A stretch of DNA of 64,000 nucleotides from Diadema setosum (lineage: Eukaryota; Echinodermata; Echinoidea; Diadematoida; Diadematidae), in NCBI GenBank assembly GCA_033980235.1, contig CM067064.1, forward strand, positions 33,635,497-33,699,496, given 5' to 3'. Position numbers and translations under genes: made by a program. The notes beneath the pieces were generated by a model. That model saw only the letters and a list, made by a program, of their open reading frames with translations. It was not told the DNA's origin and made no database searches. Below, one piece after another: positions 10,761-19,937 of the stretch; positions within the stretch are counted from its first letter, which is position 1, and the number at the start of each line of letters is the position of its first letter.

Positions 10761-11747
10761 GAGGAGATGTAGCACAGGTACAAGAATAGTAGGACAAAAA
10801 AAATGTCAGTTTTATAATCAATTTTTAAAGTTGTGATTCAAATTGCGCCGCATCTTAAGTATCGGGGTAAAAGGAATAGTACGTGGCATGGCGAGTACGT
10901 CAAAAACAATTATTATGATTGAAAAGTTACTTGTACTATATGATACCCTGTTGGGCGTTAGAAAATAATTGATTGTTATTTATATACGAATAAAAAAATA
11001 TATATATATAATGCCTGGGGTAGATTAGGTGAAGGGTGGACAAAATTTAAACAATACAATTATTCATTTATCTATTTATTTTTTACAATGCATGGACTGA
11101 AATCCTAAAAAATCACACCAAGGTGTATTTATAATTCAACATCTCTGAACATAAGAAAAAATGGCAAAACCGTGGGTAAGCCATAATATATCATAAATAC
11201 TGGGTATATTGTTGATTGAGGGGTGAATAAGGAGGGAAATTATGATTATTACCGTTAAAAATGGATATGTTTGTTTTTTTGATAAAACGTTTGTCTTTAC
11301 GTGTGTAAATAATAACTCATGATAATTTCAATATTGGAAAAAACTCAGTAAAAGGCATTTAAAGGAGAAAAGGGTTGCTTAGCTTGGTGTCATAACATTT
11401 GATAAAAATGAAATAAGAATGTGGCCATCCTTTGTGATACTATTACACTGTGTTGGTGGCGTGCAGAAACGCGTAGTCGATAGAAGTGTACAGTGTTTCT
11501 CTTTGTATACCTATCAAATGGACAGCAATGTTTATCAGAGTTATTCAATAAACTTATCATTACTAACTTCACACATAGTTTTATATAGAGGAAAAAAACA
11601 ATGAACTCATCTGCTATTGCATGTGATGCGTATCATAGGAATACACATATATGCAAAATGAACGGCAATAGACGAAAACGTATAAGACAAATGAAAAGTA
11701 CTGATTCATCTTGATTGAATTACAATGACATTTTTGATATAAATAGA
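10761..11747. other. AT-rich non-coding stretch
   Basis: No gene seen. It contains a short TA microsatellite near 10996 and T-rich tracts. Frames of about 60 residues here have no supporting features. Confidence 0.5.
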
Positions 11748-12960
11748 TTTTTTTTTTTTTATGTGGAAAGGGTATTACATTTAGGCCTACGAAAACCACA
11801 GAAGAAAATTGTGACTTTACCTCTTCATATTACAATCATAGGTATTCGGATACCAATGGAGTAACGGTCAATCCGACCAGGTAGACCAGGCGGAAGATGA
11901 CTCGTTTGGATGTTTGGTCATGAGAACTACTTTGGCACCACGAACTGCTATTTTTGTTTTCAGATTCTTGGTCTTGCGGAGATTGTATGCGATGGATGCT
12001 AAACGGCCGCGTTCGCGTTTCATCCGTGGGGGGAGGTCGGTGCGGACCGTGATGCGGACCCGTGCTGGGGACTTCTCGGTGGCGTTCCTTGGGCGTCGCG
12101 GTTGCTCGAAAGCACGAAGCAAGTTGTCACGATCACTCATCCTCGCAAAGCGGACTATGATGGGGTCCGGAGGTTCAGGGGCGTTGGTAGCGCCAATGGG
12201 GGTACTCTTGGTGGGGAGACGATGGATGTTGACCACCGGGATCTTCATCGCTTCTTCCGTTGAAATTTCCAGAAGGTGGGCGAACGCCTTCGCTGCTTCT
12301 TGATAAACATTCTCGTTTGGGTGGGATGCAATGCCGTAGAAAAGCAAATTTTGTTTGCGGTGGTGAAGCTCTTGTTGAATGAGCTTGTCTTCAAATTCGG
12401 CCTTCATTTGATCTAGTTGCCGCTGAAGTTCGGGGATTTTCTCGGCCTCAACGGATTGGATCCTCGCAGACGTGTCGGCGACCGAACCTTCAAGGTCCTG
12501 CATAGTGGATTTCACTGTGGCAATATCGGTTTTTACGGCATTCAGATCAGAAATAACGTGGTCCAGTTTGTTATTAATTTCCGTCTTGAAATCCGCAAAC
12601 ATGTTTCGTAGTTCAGAAATGATGGCGTGACCAGTATCTGATGGAACGTTGGGGGCCTGCTCAGAATCGCCTCGGCGGCTGGTGGGGTGTGGTTGGTGGG
12701 GCATGCCGGGTCTACTCGCTGAAGGCCTGCGAATTGACGAGGAAGCACTCACCGGTCTAGGTTGAGGGGGTGTGCTGACAGAAGTTCCGCGGGGATTTTT
12801 GTCCTTTTGCACGGTAGATTTACGGAAATTATAGGCAGAGCTTCCTTTAATTGATCCAGTGTTCATATTTCTGTAGCTGCAATAAAGATTTAGGTAGCAT
12901 TAAGGTATGCAGTTCATAGTAGCTGGGTGTTGAAGGAGCTAGCCGCGCCCCACGTCCGTC
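11748..12960 (-). mobile_element. ORF1-only retroelement (half-LINE-like)
   Basis: On the minus strand a GC-rich leader is followed by a complete ORF1-like frame (12866-11868). About 105 bp of 3' sequence and a run of 12 A (plus-strand T run at 11749-11760) come next. No reverse transcriptase follows. That layout resembles half-LINE elements, which carry ORF1 and rely on a partner's ORF2. An alternative is an internally deleted or 3'-truncated LINE with a chance A run. Base composition (about half GC) differs sharply from its AT-rich surroundings. Confidence 0.55.
11868..12866 (-). CDS. L1-type ORF1 nucleic-acid-binding protein
   Basis: The product is 332 residues and intact. Residues about 1-75 are low-complexity, rich in Ser, Pro and Arg. 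Residues about 85-165 form heptad-like coiled coil (ELRNMF, then LDHVISDL, TMQDLEGSV, LQRQLDQMK), expected to trimerise. Residues about 170-255 look like the ORF1 RRM domain: HHRKQNLLFYGI and then PIIVRFARMSDRDNLLRAF. Residues about 265-320 match the C-terminal domain: RITVRTDLPPRMKRERGRL, then KIAVRGAKVVL. This order is that of L1 ORF1p, which binds element RNA and acts as a chaperone. The ATG at 12866 opens the frame shortly after an acceptor-like TTTATTGCAG. Whether it ever served the LINE at 3-7 kb cannot be told from sequence; the two are 4.9 kb apart on the same strand, with an unrelated array between. Confidence 0.85.
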   Translation of the reverse strand: MNTGSIKGSSAYNFRKSTVQKDKNPRGTSVSTPPQPRPVSASSSIRRPSASRPGMPHQPHPTSRRGDSEQAPNVPSDTGHAIISELRNMFADFKTEINNKLDHVISDLNAVKTDIATVKSTMQDLEGSVADTSARIQSVEAEKIPELQRQLDQMKAEFEDKLIQQELHHRKQNLLFYGIASHPNENVYQEAAKAFAHLLEISTEEAMKIPVVNIHRLPTKSTPIGATNAPEPPDPIIVRFARMSDRDNLLRAFEQPRRPRNATEKSPARVRITVRTDLPPRMKRERGRLASIAYNLRKTKNLKTKIAVRGAKVVLMTKHPNESSSAWSTWSD

Positions 12961-12991
12961 TCGTTAGCCGGCCATGCGTTCAATTGAACCT

Positions 12992-13111
12992 GGGCCTCGT
13001 TTTATCAAAAGATAAAATCGATTTTAAATTTCCTTATCACACAGACTGCCATAGACTTACAGTTGAAATCAACTATATAATCAATTTTAACTCTTCATAA
13101 AACAGGGCCCT
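12992..13111. mobile_element. 120-bp inverted-repeat element (MITE)
   Basis: The left end GGGCCTCGTTTTATCA and the reverse complement of the right end, GGGCCCTGTTTTATGA, form terminal inverted repeats. AAAATCGATTT against AAAATTGATTA extends them to about 35 bp with mismatches. The size and lack of coding capacity fit a MITE. Confidence 0.7.
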
Positions 13112-13417
13112 GGTCATACAATTACATTCTGTCATTGAGATTTGTTTAAACATTGAATTTTACTTGTCATGTGACCCGACAGACCGACTCTTGAAAAGAA
13201 ACCTAACCTTGCACCATCTGTGCATGAAGCTATTTTGACCATGCATTCCTAACCAGGTTTTTCAGTTACTCAAAATGGAGTAATGAAAGATGATATCTTT
13301 CTCCTAAAAGTCACTCAAGACAGAACGCATTGCTACAGCAAAACAAATGGTTCAAAGAAAACTTCTCAGTCCTATTCACTTCCTTCAGTAAGATATCAGC
13401 GAGTGTTGGCAAATGGT

Positions 13418-13527
13418 CTCAGTGGTGTCCTAGTGTCGCCATTTTGCAGTCGTGCTGTAAAGGGCAAACAAAACAGCTAAAGACTGCATCGGACAAAAAG
13501 GCTAACGTCTTGTGACTACATCATCGA
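13418..13527 (+). repeat. Family A repeat, copy 4
   Basis: Same unit as at 193, 1952 and 2773, in the same orientation, with the right edge slightly altered (CATCATCGAC). Confidence 0.85.
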
Positions 13528-13548
13528 CAAGCCAACAAACCAATTCTT

Positions 13549-14028
13549 TCAAGTCTGCTGCAAACAAACAAGTAAACTAGAGCAATACCGTTCAACCTCC
13601 CACCAGTCGAATATTTGGGGAAAACATACATAAACAAGTTCAACTAGAAGGAATTGGTTATGGCAATCTAAAACTTTGGACAATTGCTGCATTCCAACTC
13701 GGCGTGGTACATCTATAAAGTGAATGTGGCAGTACTGCATGTCCATATCATCCAGACCTAACTTGGCATATATTTCATCCAACTCAACGCCAAAACAGCT
13801 ACAAGAAGAGGACATATGGGATGAAAACCAACTTTCAGAAACAATGGGTGGGGCTTCATCCACACAAGTTTTGAATGAATTCAGCAAGATTTCAAAATCA
13901 CAATTTTGCCACATTTTGTAGAGTTTCAGATCTTTCATGTCAATCATGTCACTATAATATGCAGCAGGGCTCACTTGACTAGCAGACTTCCACAGACCAA
14001 TTATTGAACATTTATGCCAAGTTTGCAT
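13549..14028 (-). CDS. Open frame of uncertain status, 159 residues
   Basis: Directly 3' of the proposed exons at 14.1-15.5 kb on the same strand. The frame reads like protein in parts (YKMWQNCDFEILLNSF, DEIYAKLGLDD) but I recognise no family. A stop codon sits immediately before its first ATG. If the gene above ends near 14073 or 14001, this is its 3' untranslated region; if a further exon joins here through an acceptor such as the AG before 13992, it could be coding. Length alone does not exclude chance. Confidence 0.25.
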   Translation of the reverse strand: MQTWHKCSIIGLWKSASQVSPAAYYSDMIDMKDLKLYKMWQNCDFEILLNSFKTCVDEAPPIVSESWFSSHMSSSCSCFGVELDEIYAKLGLDDMDMQYCHIHFIDVPRRVGMQQLSKVLDCHNQFLLVELVYVCFPQIFDWWEVERYCSSLLVCLQQT

Positions 14029-14105
14029 TCAAGCACATGCTGAACTTTCTGTGTCAACAAGATTTTTCTGAATCAAGTTCTGAAAAAATCTTCGAGAACA
14101 TATAC

Positions 14106-14180
14106 CTTCCTCAAGATGTATTTCCATTCCATCATCCTGTATTGTTCCTCCTCCGTGACTGAGCACAAGCGGGTATAGAT
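14106..14180 (-). CDS. Proposed exon C of unrecognised minus-strand gene
   Basis: This 75-bp exon is flanked by acceptor TTTTTTGGCATTCTGCAG (before 14180) and a possible donor GTATAT (14105-14100). It is open in phase 0 and encodes 25 residues, beginning IYTRLCSVTEEEQYRMM and ending EWKYILRK. Phase matches exon B (15143-15204), which ends on a codon boundary. If the weak donor is ignored, the frame runs on to a TGA at 14073 (VYVLEDFFRT), which would end the protein. If the donor is used, the next exon could start at 14048 and end at a TAA at 14001 after 15 residues, but that intron would be only 57 bp. I cannot name the family. Confidence 0.45.
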
Positions 14181-14494
14181 CTGCAGAATGCCAAAAAATA
14201 AAGTCAACTGATACAAACTGTGATGATTACATGATTTCTTACAATGGAGTAATCCCTGATGAGGGCATATTTGAATCATTTCAATATTCACAATATCATT
14301 CAACTCATCATCTAAAAATTTGTCAAGGGCTTTGAGAACATGGTGTGAGATCAAGTGAATGCCACAGAAAACAGAATACTGCGTTGATTTTTTTTTTTTC
14401 AGAATACTTTGGACAGCAGTATTCATAATGCAATGCTAAACACAAACACCCACAGATACAGAAACAAAACAAACTGAAGAGCTGCTATGTCATG

Positions 14495-14656
14495 ATCCTC
14501 TCAGACAAATGCCTCGAAACTGGCATCACAAAGCGACAGCACTTTGCATGCTACCCGGGCAACGTGCTTCAGTGCCGCACAAGACATGCGGCACTGACAT
14601 TGCCATGGCAACACAGTGTTGTCTTCAGCCTCGTCATCAAAATCGTCACCGAGGAA
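14495..14656 (-). repeat. Dispersed repeat R, copy 1
   Basis: Shares TCAGACAAATGCCTCGAA, a CATCA block, ACAAGACATG and CAGCCTCGTCATC with 15624-15777, in the same order. On the minus strand both copies keep a short similar frame (start DDEA, end FEAFV then stop). It may therefore be a decayed piece of a coding repeat. It lies in the intron between proposed exons C and B. Confidence 0.65.
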
Positions 14657-15142
14657 AATGTCATGGCCCTTCTCCAACTACAACTGTATGAAAGCCACTC
14701 AGTGTAATTCCACACTATGTTCATGTCAGCTTTGTATTTTTTTTTTTTTTAAAGACAAGAAGGGGAGAAATTCCTACAAATATGGGATTAACTGTTTCAC
14801 ATTTTGTGCTTGTAGTGCTATTGGCTGGAACAATAGGATGCCAACTGGAAGATACTATGATGTCATCACTTTACAACTCTCCATAGGTTTTTACACAAAA
14901 ACCAGCATTATTATTGTCTTGATAATTATGAAGCTGCAACCCCCTTCCCGAACAGTCATCATTGCTAGCAGAAATAACTGACAAAACTTCTGATGCAATT
15001 CTTACTAACTTACTAAAAAAAAGTCTGAAGTTTGAACAATAGCTTCTGGCCCCTCTGGGCAGAGTAAAAACACCTGTAATCAGATTGAACTCTGAACTCG
15101 CAAATCCCTTGTGAAGGCCCTCTGTCTCTTGCCTTTCCTCAC

Positions 15143-15204
15143 CTGCTTGAAAATGTTTGCTGAATTATACTGGCAGATGTGTTCCAATAGATTTGCTGCT
15201 TTAT
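15143..15204 (-). CDS. Proposed exon B of unrecognised minus-strand gene
   Basis: A 62-bp exon between acceptor ATCATTTATCACAG and donor CAG|GTGAGG, both strong. It starts with two bases that complete the codon begun by exon A (T+AT, Tyr). It then reads KAANLLEHICQYNSANIFKQ and ends in phase 0. The intron to exon A is 152 bp. The other two frames do not give an equally consistent product. The sequence suggests an alpha-helical protein; no family is recognised. Confidence 0.5.
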
Positions 15205-15356
15205 CTGTGATAAATGATAAGAGAGAGCAAAATATTCATTAAATTTTTTGCACAATGAGAGAAATACATAACTACAGCTTGCATTTTCGATAGGATAGTT
15301 CGATGGGATTTACAGAGTATACGTACACTATCAGCTGAAGCATTTCTTCCACTCAC

Positions 15357-15482
15357 ATGCCCACTGGCAAAAATGAGTGTTTGGACTCATGGATAACCCG
15401 ACAACAAATGGTTTTGTGGTGAATGGCTCATTTCTTAATACCAAATTCTTCAAAATCTTTTCTTTCGGGTTGAACTCCGCTT
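15357..15482 (-). CDS. Proposed exon A of unrecognised minus-strand gene
   Basis: A 126-bp exon between acceptor GTGTGCAG and donor CAT|GTGAGT. It is open for 41 codons, starting AEFNPKEKILKNLVLRNEPF and continuing TTKPFVVGLSMSPNTHFCQW. It begins with two bases of a split codon and ends with one base that joins exon B. Together exons A, B and C give about 87 continuous residues in one frame across two introns, which is hard to obtain by chance. The upstream exon must end after one base of a codon. A donor at 20697 (CAAAG|GTAGGA) would fit that phase, at the cost of a 5.2-kb intron full of transposons. Confidence 0.5.
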
Positions 15483-15623
15483 CTGCACACTAATTCACAG
15501 AGGGTGGGCAAACATCATCAATGTGAATTTATTCTTTTTCTTTACTATTGACAAGGCTAATCACATGTACGGTATGTAGACTCCCTCTTCCCACTCTCAT
15601 GTAAATGATGATACATGCTCTAC

Positions 15624-15777
15624 CTCCTCTCAGACAAATGCCTCGAATCTGACATCAGTCGAGAACAGCGAACGCCTGATTTCGCAAAGACGTATGAGCA
15701 ACATAAGACATGCCACTCACAAGTCCAGAGGAAACAGGTTGCTGTAATCAGCCTCGTCATCGAATCATCACAGAGGA
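15624..15777 (-). repeat. Dispersed repeat R, copy 2
   Basis: Diverged partner of 14495-14656, in the same orientation, about 1.1 kb away. The two copies bracket proposed exons A and B. This copy has a stop inside the frame that copy 1 keeps open. Confidence 0.65.
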
Positions 15778-16397
15778 CTCATTGTAGCCTAATATTTTAT
15801 TCCTAAACTGATATCATTTCATTTCATTCAATTTTCATCCCATTTCATTAATTCACTGATAGCTCTAGGCCTACATTATGACTAATAACAGATGAAAAGA
15901 AGTTACATCAGAAAGTGGATTGTATGACTATGCACTGATTTTTTTGTTGCTCTGAATTCTGTTCTATGAAAAGTCCCGAAAATTACAAATCTTGGAAAAT
16001 TATGTACATTTTTCATTCAGATTTTGGGAAAATAGACTTCAGGTTAACCCCTATAAAAAGTTAACTTTAAGCACAGCACAAAATCACTTTATTATTCCGG
16101 ACATGTTTGTAATGGAATAATCAACATCTTTCACATCTTAGCTGGTCTATTCATCCACCAGAATCACTAATCATCCCCACGATTCAACGAACACATTCGA
16201 TACAGAGAAAAACTGAAAATGAGGGTCAAATTTTGTAATGTACGATAAAGGTCTAACATGAACATTTCGAACAATTTATGTGATAAAATCTAGTGAGAAA
16301 TCGACATCTTCTTCTAAATTTGAGTCGAAATGTGAATTTCTTAGCATTTCTACTTTTTAAAATTTTGTGTCTCATTTTTGGCAATTTAGGCCCAAAC
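15778..16397. other. AT-rich non-coding spacer
   Basis: No exon with a matching phase was found here on either strand. Confidence 0.4.
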
Positions 16398-16662
16398 AAC
16401 GCTCTGAAAGGCTATCTAGTTTCCGAAGTCCCACATACATTGAATGCTAGATAAAATCACGAAATCGGCCCCACTGGACTGCAGAGTCACGGTGTGAGTG
16501 TGTGCATCTGTGCATTAGCAAGCAAGGTTAGGTTAGGTTTGGCTTACTATACTCTAGGTTTTATTTATGGTTAAATTACTCAAGGGACATTCAGATTAAA
16601 GTTCTTTCGACAATAAAACTAGGAAGAAAGAAAAGAAAGAACATCTTTAAGGAAAAAAAATT
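16398..16662 (+). repeat. Tandem duplication, first 265-bp unit
   Basis: Head-to-tail with the next unit; GCTCTGAAAGGCTATCTAG recurs exactly 265 bp later. The units agree nearly throughout, with scattered substitutions. Each contains an AAGGTTAGGTTAG stretch and ends in GAAAGAACAT followed by an A-rich run. Confidence 0.9.
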
Positions 16663-16926
16663 AACGCTCTGAAAGGCTATCTAGTTTCTGAAGTCCCACA
16701 TACATTGAATGCTAGACAAAATCATGAAATCGGCCCCACTGGACTGCAGAGTCACGGTGAGAGTGTGTGCCTCTGTGCATTAGCAAGCAAGGTTAGGTTA
16801 GATTTGGCTTACTATACTCTAGGTTTTATTCATGTTTAAATTACTCAAGGGACATTCAGATTAAAGTCCTTTCGACAATATAACTAGGAAGAAAGAAAAG
16901 AAAGAACATTTTTAAGGAAAAAATTG
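16663..16926 (+). repeat. Tandem duplication, second 265-bp unit
   Basis: Second copy of the unit. It ends within one or two bases of the point where reverse transcriptase homology begins (16928), so the unit is probably the truncation junction or leader of that LINE. Confidence 0.9.
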
Positions 16927-16927
16927 A

Positions 16928-17621
16928 AAGGACAGTCAGGCCCTGCAACAAGATCTCAACCGGCTGTTCACATGGGCTGATCCATGGCAGATGAAATTCA
17001 ATACTGAGAAATGTTATCATATCACATTCTCCCTTCGTCACAAAGCCATCAGAAATACATACACCCTGGGAGACACTCCCCTTGCATCTGTACCACATCT
17101 CCGGTATCTAGGGCTAACTTTTTCATCCAACCTATCCTGGCAAAGTCACATCAACAACATCACATCCCGGGCCAATCGGATGCTAGGACTAGTCAGCAGA
17201 AACCTACGAAAGACCTCGCAAAGGATCCGCCAACAAGCATACTTCTCCCTAGTGAGACCACACCTAGAATACTGCAGCTCAGTTTGGAACCCACATACAA
17301 ACAAACACATTTCCCAAATAGAAGCCATCCAAAGGCGAGCAGCAAGATTCACCCTCCAGAGGTATTACCGTCCAGACAGTGTCTCTGCCATGATTGAACA
17401 GCTTAAATGGGAAAGTCTGCAGAGGAGAAGAAATGCTGCTAGCCTCTTCCTCATGTACAAAATTCAGCACAACATGGCAGCCATCAATGCACAGCACTAC
17501 ACATCACCCATGATTGTTAGCAACACACGACAGTACCATCCAAACAAGTTGCTGGCAATTCCTACCCGAACCCAACTCTATCGGAACTCATTTTTTTCCA
17601 CGCACAGTAACTGCTTGGAAT
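16928..17621 (+). pseudogene. 5'-truncated LINE reverse transcriptase, C-terminal part, interrupted
   Basis: The frame opens at 16928 without an ATG and reads SQALQQDLNRLFTWADPWQM, KFNTEKC, then LRYLGLTFSSNLSWQSHI, LEYCSSVWNPH and IQRRAARF. These are the thumb and C-terminal blocks of CR1/L2-type reverse transcriptase; the fingers and the catalytic FADD box are missing. A one-base slip in the T run near 17590 shifts the frame. In the correct frame the next residues are FPRTVTAWNR, and there the coding sequence is cut by an insertion at 17622. It resumes at 19938. It differs from the intact LINE at 3-7 kb and lies on the opposite strand. Confidence 0.88.
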
Positions 17622-17944
17622 AGACCTTATGCATATGACATCACACGGTCTTACTAACTGAAGGGCGCCCTCCCTCAGAGGGCAAGCGATGCATTGCTAG
17701 AGCGTGCTTTTACACGCGAGGCAATGGGCATTTACACACAACATCGGTGTTTCTTTTACTGTCTTTTCTACTGCATGTAATCTACAGCCCTAGATCGGGA
17801 AATTCAAGCTTGTATAGCAAAATCGACATTTGAGGTGTGCATTGCACTCACCAGGTTAATGATATATCCAACATTTTGGCACAATTTTCATGAAAAAAGA
17901 TGCAACTACCAGCGGTCGTAACAGCTCATCAACCTACGAATCCG

Positions 17945-18017
17945 TTAGCCAATCACATGTGAGGTAGATTTCTACGTGTTTTTTACTAAAACACGTACCT
18001 CGCATGTGATTGGCTAA
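17945..18017. other. Long hairpin with paired CCAAT boxes inside N1
   Basis: Left arm TTAGCCAATCACATGTGAGG and right arm CCTCGCATGTGATTGGCTAA pair almost perfectly. The stem continues through CGTGTTTT/AAAACACG after an 8-base bulge in the left arm. Each arm carries a CCAAT motif. Confidence 0.8.
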
Positions 18018-18472
18018 TGAAATTCAAAATGGCGACATACATTCAGCGAACGGCGATGTTGCGCTATGGATACAAATTTCTGCGATAAACCTAGGAATTC
18101 TGTACATGTAGTTACTGTGAGTATTTCGATTGCACAATGTGAGAAAATTACCCAAATATTGCTGCATAATGTGTCATGTCATGTCAAACTTGTTTGATGG
18201 TAAACTAGAAATGTCGCTTTGGCGACTGGTATGCCTCCGCCATAATGCATGATTTTCCCAATAGGTCTAGATAGTACATGTGGACACTGTGTGATTACAT
18301 TTTCACAAATTGGCAAAATATTGGAATGACAAGTTTGTCACAAATGTGTTGAATGTTCACCTTCCTTGACGTAGGTTTAATTGGATGAATAGGAGAGCAT
18401 GTATCTAGGGATTTAAGGACTTTAACTTGACTTTGACCCATTCATACATTTAGGCATTGAGTAATTTTCAAG

Positions 18473-18671
18473 CGTATCCGGGCAATTACCCCGAGAGGGC
18501 AATTACCCCCCGGCTAAATACTGGTTAGTGGCAAGTTTAGAGTAACGATTAGGGTTAGGGTTAGGGTTAGGAGTTTGAGTTAGGGATAGGATTAGGTTCA
18601 GGATTAGGATTAGGATTAGGGCCAGGGGAAGGGTGCGGGGTAATTGCCCAGGGGGTAATTGCCCTAGACCC
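18473..18671. mobile_element. 199-bp element with telomere-like core, inserted in E
   Basis: Flanked by a perfect 9-bp direct repeat ATTTTCAAG (18464-18472 and 18672-18680). Each end carries GGGCAATTACCCC twice in opposite orientation to the other end. The core contains three TTAGGG plus variants such as TTAGGA and TTAGGTTC. It is non-coding. A 9-bp duplication is typical of Mutator-like elements, among others. Confidence 0.88.
18549..18571 (+). repeat. Interstitial telomere-like (TTAGGG)n
   Basis: Three exact TTAGGG units plus a partial one, followed by degenerate relatives to about 18625. They lie inside the mobile 199-bp element, so they are carried by it and do not mark a chromosome fusion. 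Confidence 0.9.
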
Positions 18672-19029
18672 ATTTTCAAGGTACAGGTGTGGAGAAAAAG
18701 TTCAATTTCTGAATTGAATAGTAAATTGTTATCATTTTCATCTGGCCCTTGACCCTAAAATTCATAAGATAATTACTTTCAGGTAGAACATGCATAATAT
18801 GTACTAAGTTTCAAGGTAACTTGAGCCACTTCCGAGATATGGAGGAAAAAGTTAGTTCAGCACTTTCACTTATCTTTGACCTTTTGACCTTTGAGGCAAA
18901 AAGAGAAAAAAAAAACTTTCCAGAGAATTTCTATTAGGTTACACACGCATACACCAAGTGTAAAAAAATTACCCTGCTGGCATTGCATAAATATGAGGGT
19001 AATAGTAACATTTTGAAGTCTTGCACTTG

Positions 19030-19505
19030 ACCTTTGACCCCTGACCTTTGACCCCATGAACCCTACATTCTCTAGATAATCACTTCCAGTCAGTACATGT
19101 ATATACTATGTTCCATGAAGATACCTTGAACAATTTTCCAAGGTACGGAGAAAAAAAAAGAAGTTTTAATATTTTTACTTGACCTTTTGACCTTTGACCT
19201 TTGACCTCATGACCCAAACTGTCACCAGAGAATCTTAATTGGGTAATACATGTATACACTAAGTTTCAAGAAAATCTCTTCAGGCATTCAATAGATATGG
19301 TGGAAATAGTGAAATTTTATGTATTTGACCCTGACCTTTTGACCTTTGACCTTTGACCTCATGACCCAAACTTTCACCAGAGAATCTTAATTAGGTAAAA
19401 CATGTATACACTAAGTTTCAAGAAAATATCTTCAGGCATTCAATAGATATGGTGGAAATAGTGAAATTTTATGTATTTGACCTTGACCTTTTGACCTTTG
19501 ACCTT
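19030..19505. other. Clusters of TGACCT half-sites inside E
   Basis: TGACCTTTGACCTTTGACC-like runs occur near 19033, 19188, 19340 and 19482. AGGTCAAAGGTCA (the reverse strand) is the classic DR1 site bound by RXR/HNF4-type nuclear receptors. Only the motif is seen; function is not shown. Confidence 0.6.
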
Positions 19506-19622
19506 GAGCATGTGCACCCAAAAGTTGATAGGCACAACTTCACCCCCTAATACACATACATGCCAAGTTTCATTAGGATACCTCAACAGGTTTCGATAGT
19601 TACCTTGTCCACAAAATTCATT

Positions 19623-19712
19623 ACGGACGGACGGAAGGACGGACGGACGGACGGAAGGACGGACGGACGGACGGAAGGACGGACGGACGGACGGACGGAC
19701 GGACGGACGGAC
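19623..19712 (+). repeat. (GGAC)n minisatellite
   Basis: About 22 tetranucleotide units with interspersed GGAAGGAC variants, part of element E. Confidence 0.95.
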
Positions 19713-19937
19713 AACCCGAAAACATAATGCCTCCGGCACCACTTCGTGGCGGAGGCATAAAAAAAAACCCTGCCACTAGCCTGGGGACTGGCGGCGAGTG
19801 AGGCGATCGCCGCTAGCGCGCATAGGAAAAGCACATAACTAGCTGCACGCCTCTGCGATGTCAAGGACTTCGCTTACCCTCTAAGATGGCGTCGCGAGAG
19901 GTTGTCAAGCGAGTGATGACGTCAATGCATAAGGTCT

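Larger units (their letters stand above)
18211..19767 (+). mobile_element. 1.5-kb repeat E (ATGCCTCCGCC ends)
   Basis: It starts with TATGCCTCCGCCA and ends with TGGCGGAGGCATAA plus an A run, so the termini are inverted repeats. The body holds degenerate internal repeats of about 150 bp, each with CCAAGTTTCA-like blocks and clusters of TGACCTTTGACC. A GGAC minisatellite follows. It is non-coding. The 3' end alone recurs at 1080-1128. The A run and 5'-truncated copy hint at RNA-mediated copying, whereas the inverted ends hint at a DNA element; I cannot decide. Confidence 0.75.
17622..19937. mobile_element. Inverted-repeat DNA element N1, inserted in the LINE
   Basis: The left end AGACCTTATGCATATGAC and the reverse complement of the right end, AGACCTTATGCATTGAC, are terminal inverted repeats of about 22 bp. 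Removing the element and one copy of a short AT (or ATA) duplication restores the LINE reading GGAATAGGCTTCC (Asn-Arg-Leu-Pro), which proves insertion. Without the nested element E it would be about 750 bp and non-coding. Confidence 0.88.

Noticed and set aside
3855..12866. One 9-kb LINE with ORF1 at 11.9-12.9 kb and ORF2 at 3.9-7.0 kb
   Set aside because: 4.9 kb of unrelated array and spacer separates them, ORF1 is followed by its own poly(A), and base composition differs between the two.
18549..18625. Chromosome fusion or internal telomere
   Set aside because: The TTAGGG units are confined to a 199-bp mobile element with a clean target duplication.
19583..19864. Frame with a regular Pro-Ser-Val-Arg repeat, resembling a repetitive structural protein
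   Set aside because: It is the translation of the (GGAC)n minisatellite in element E.
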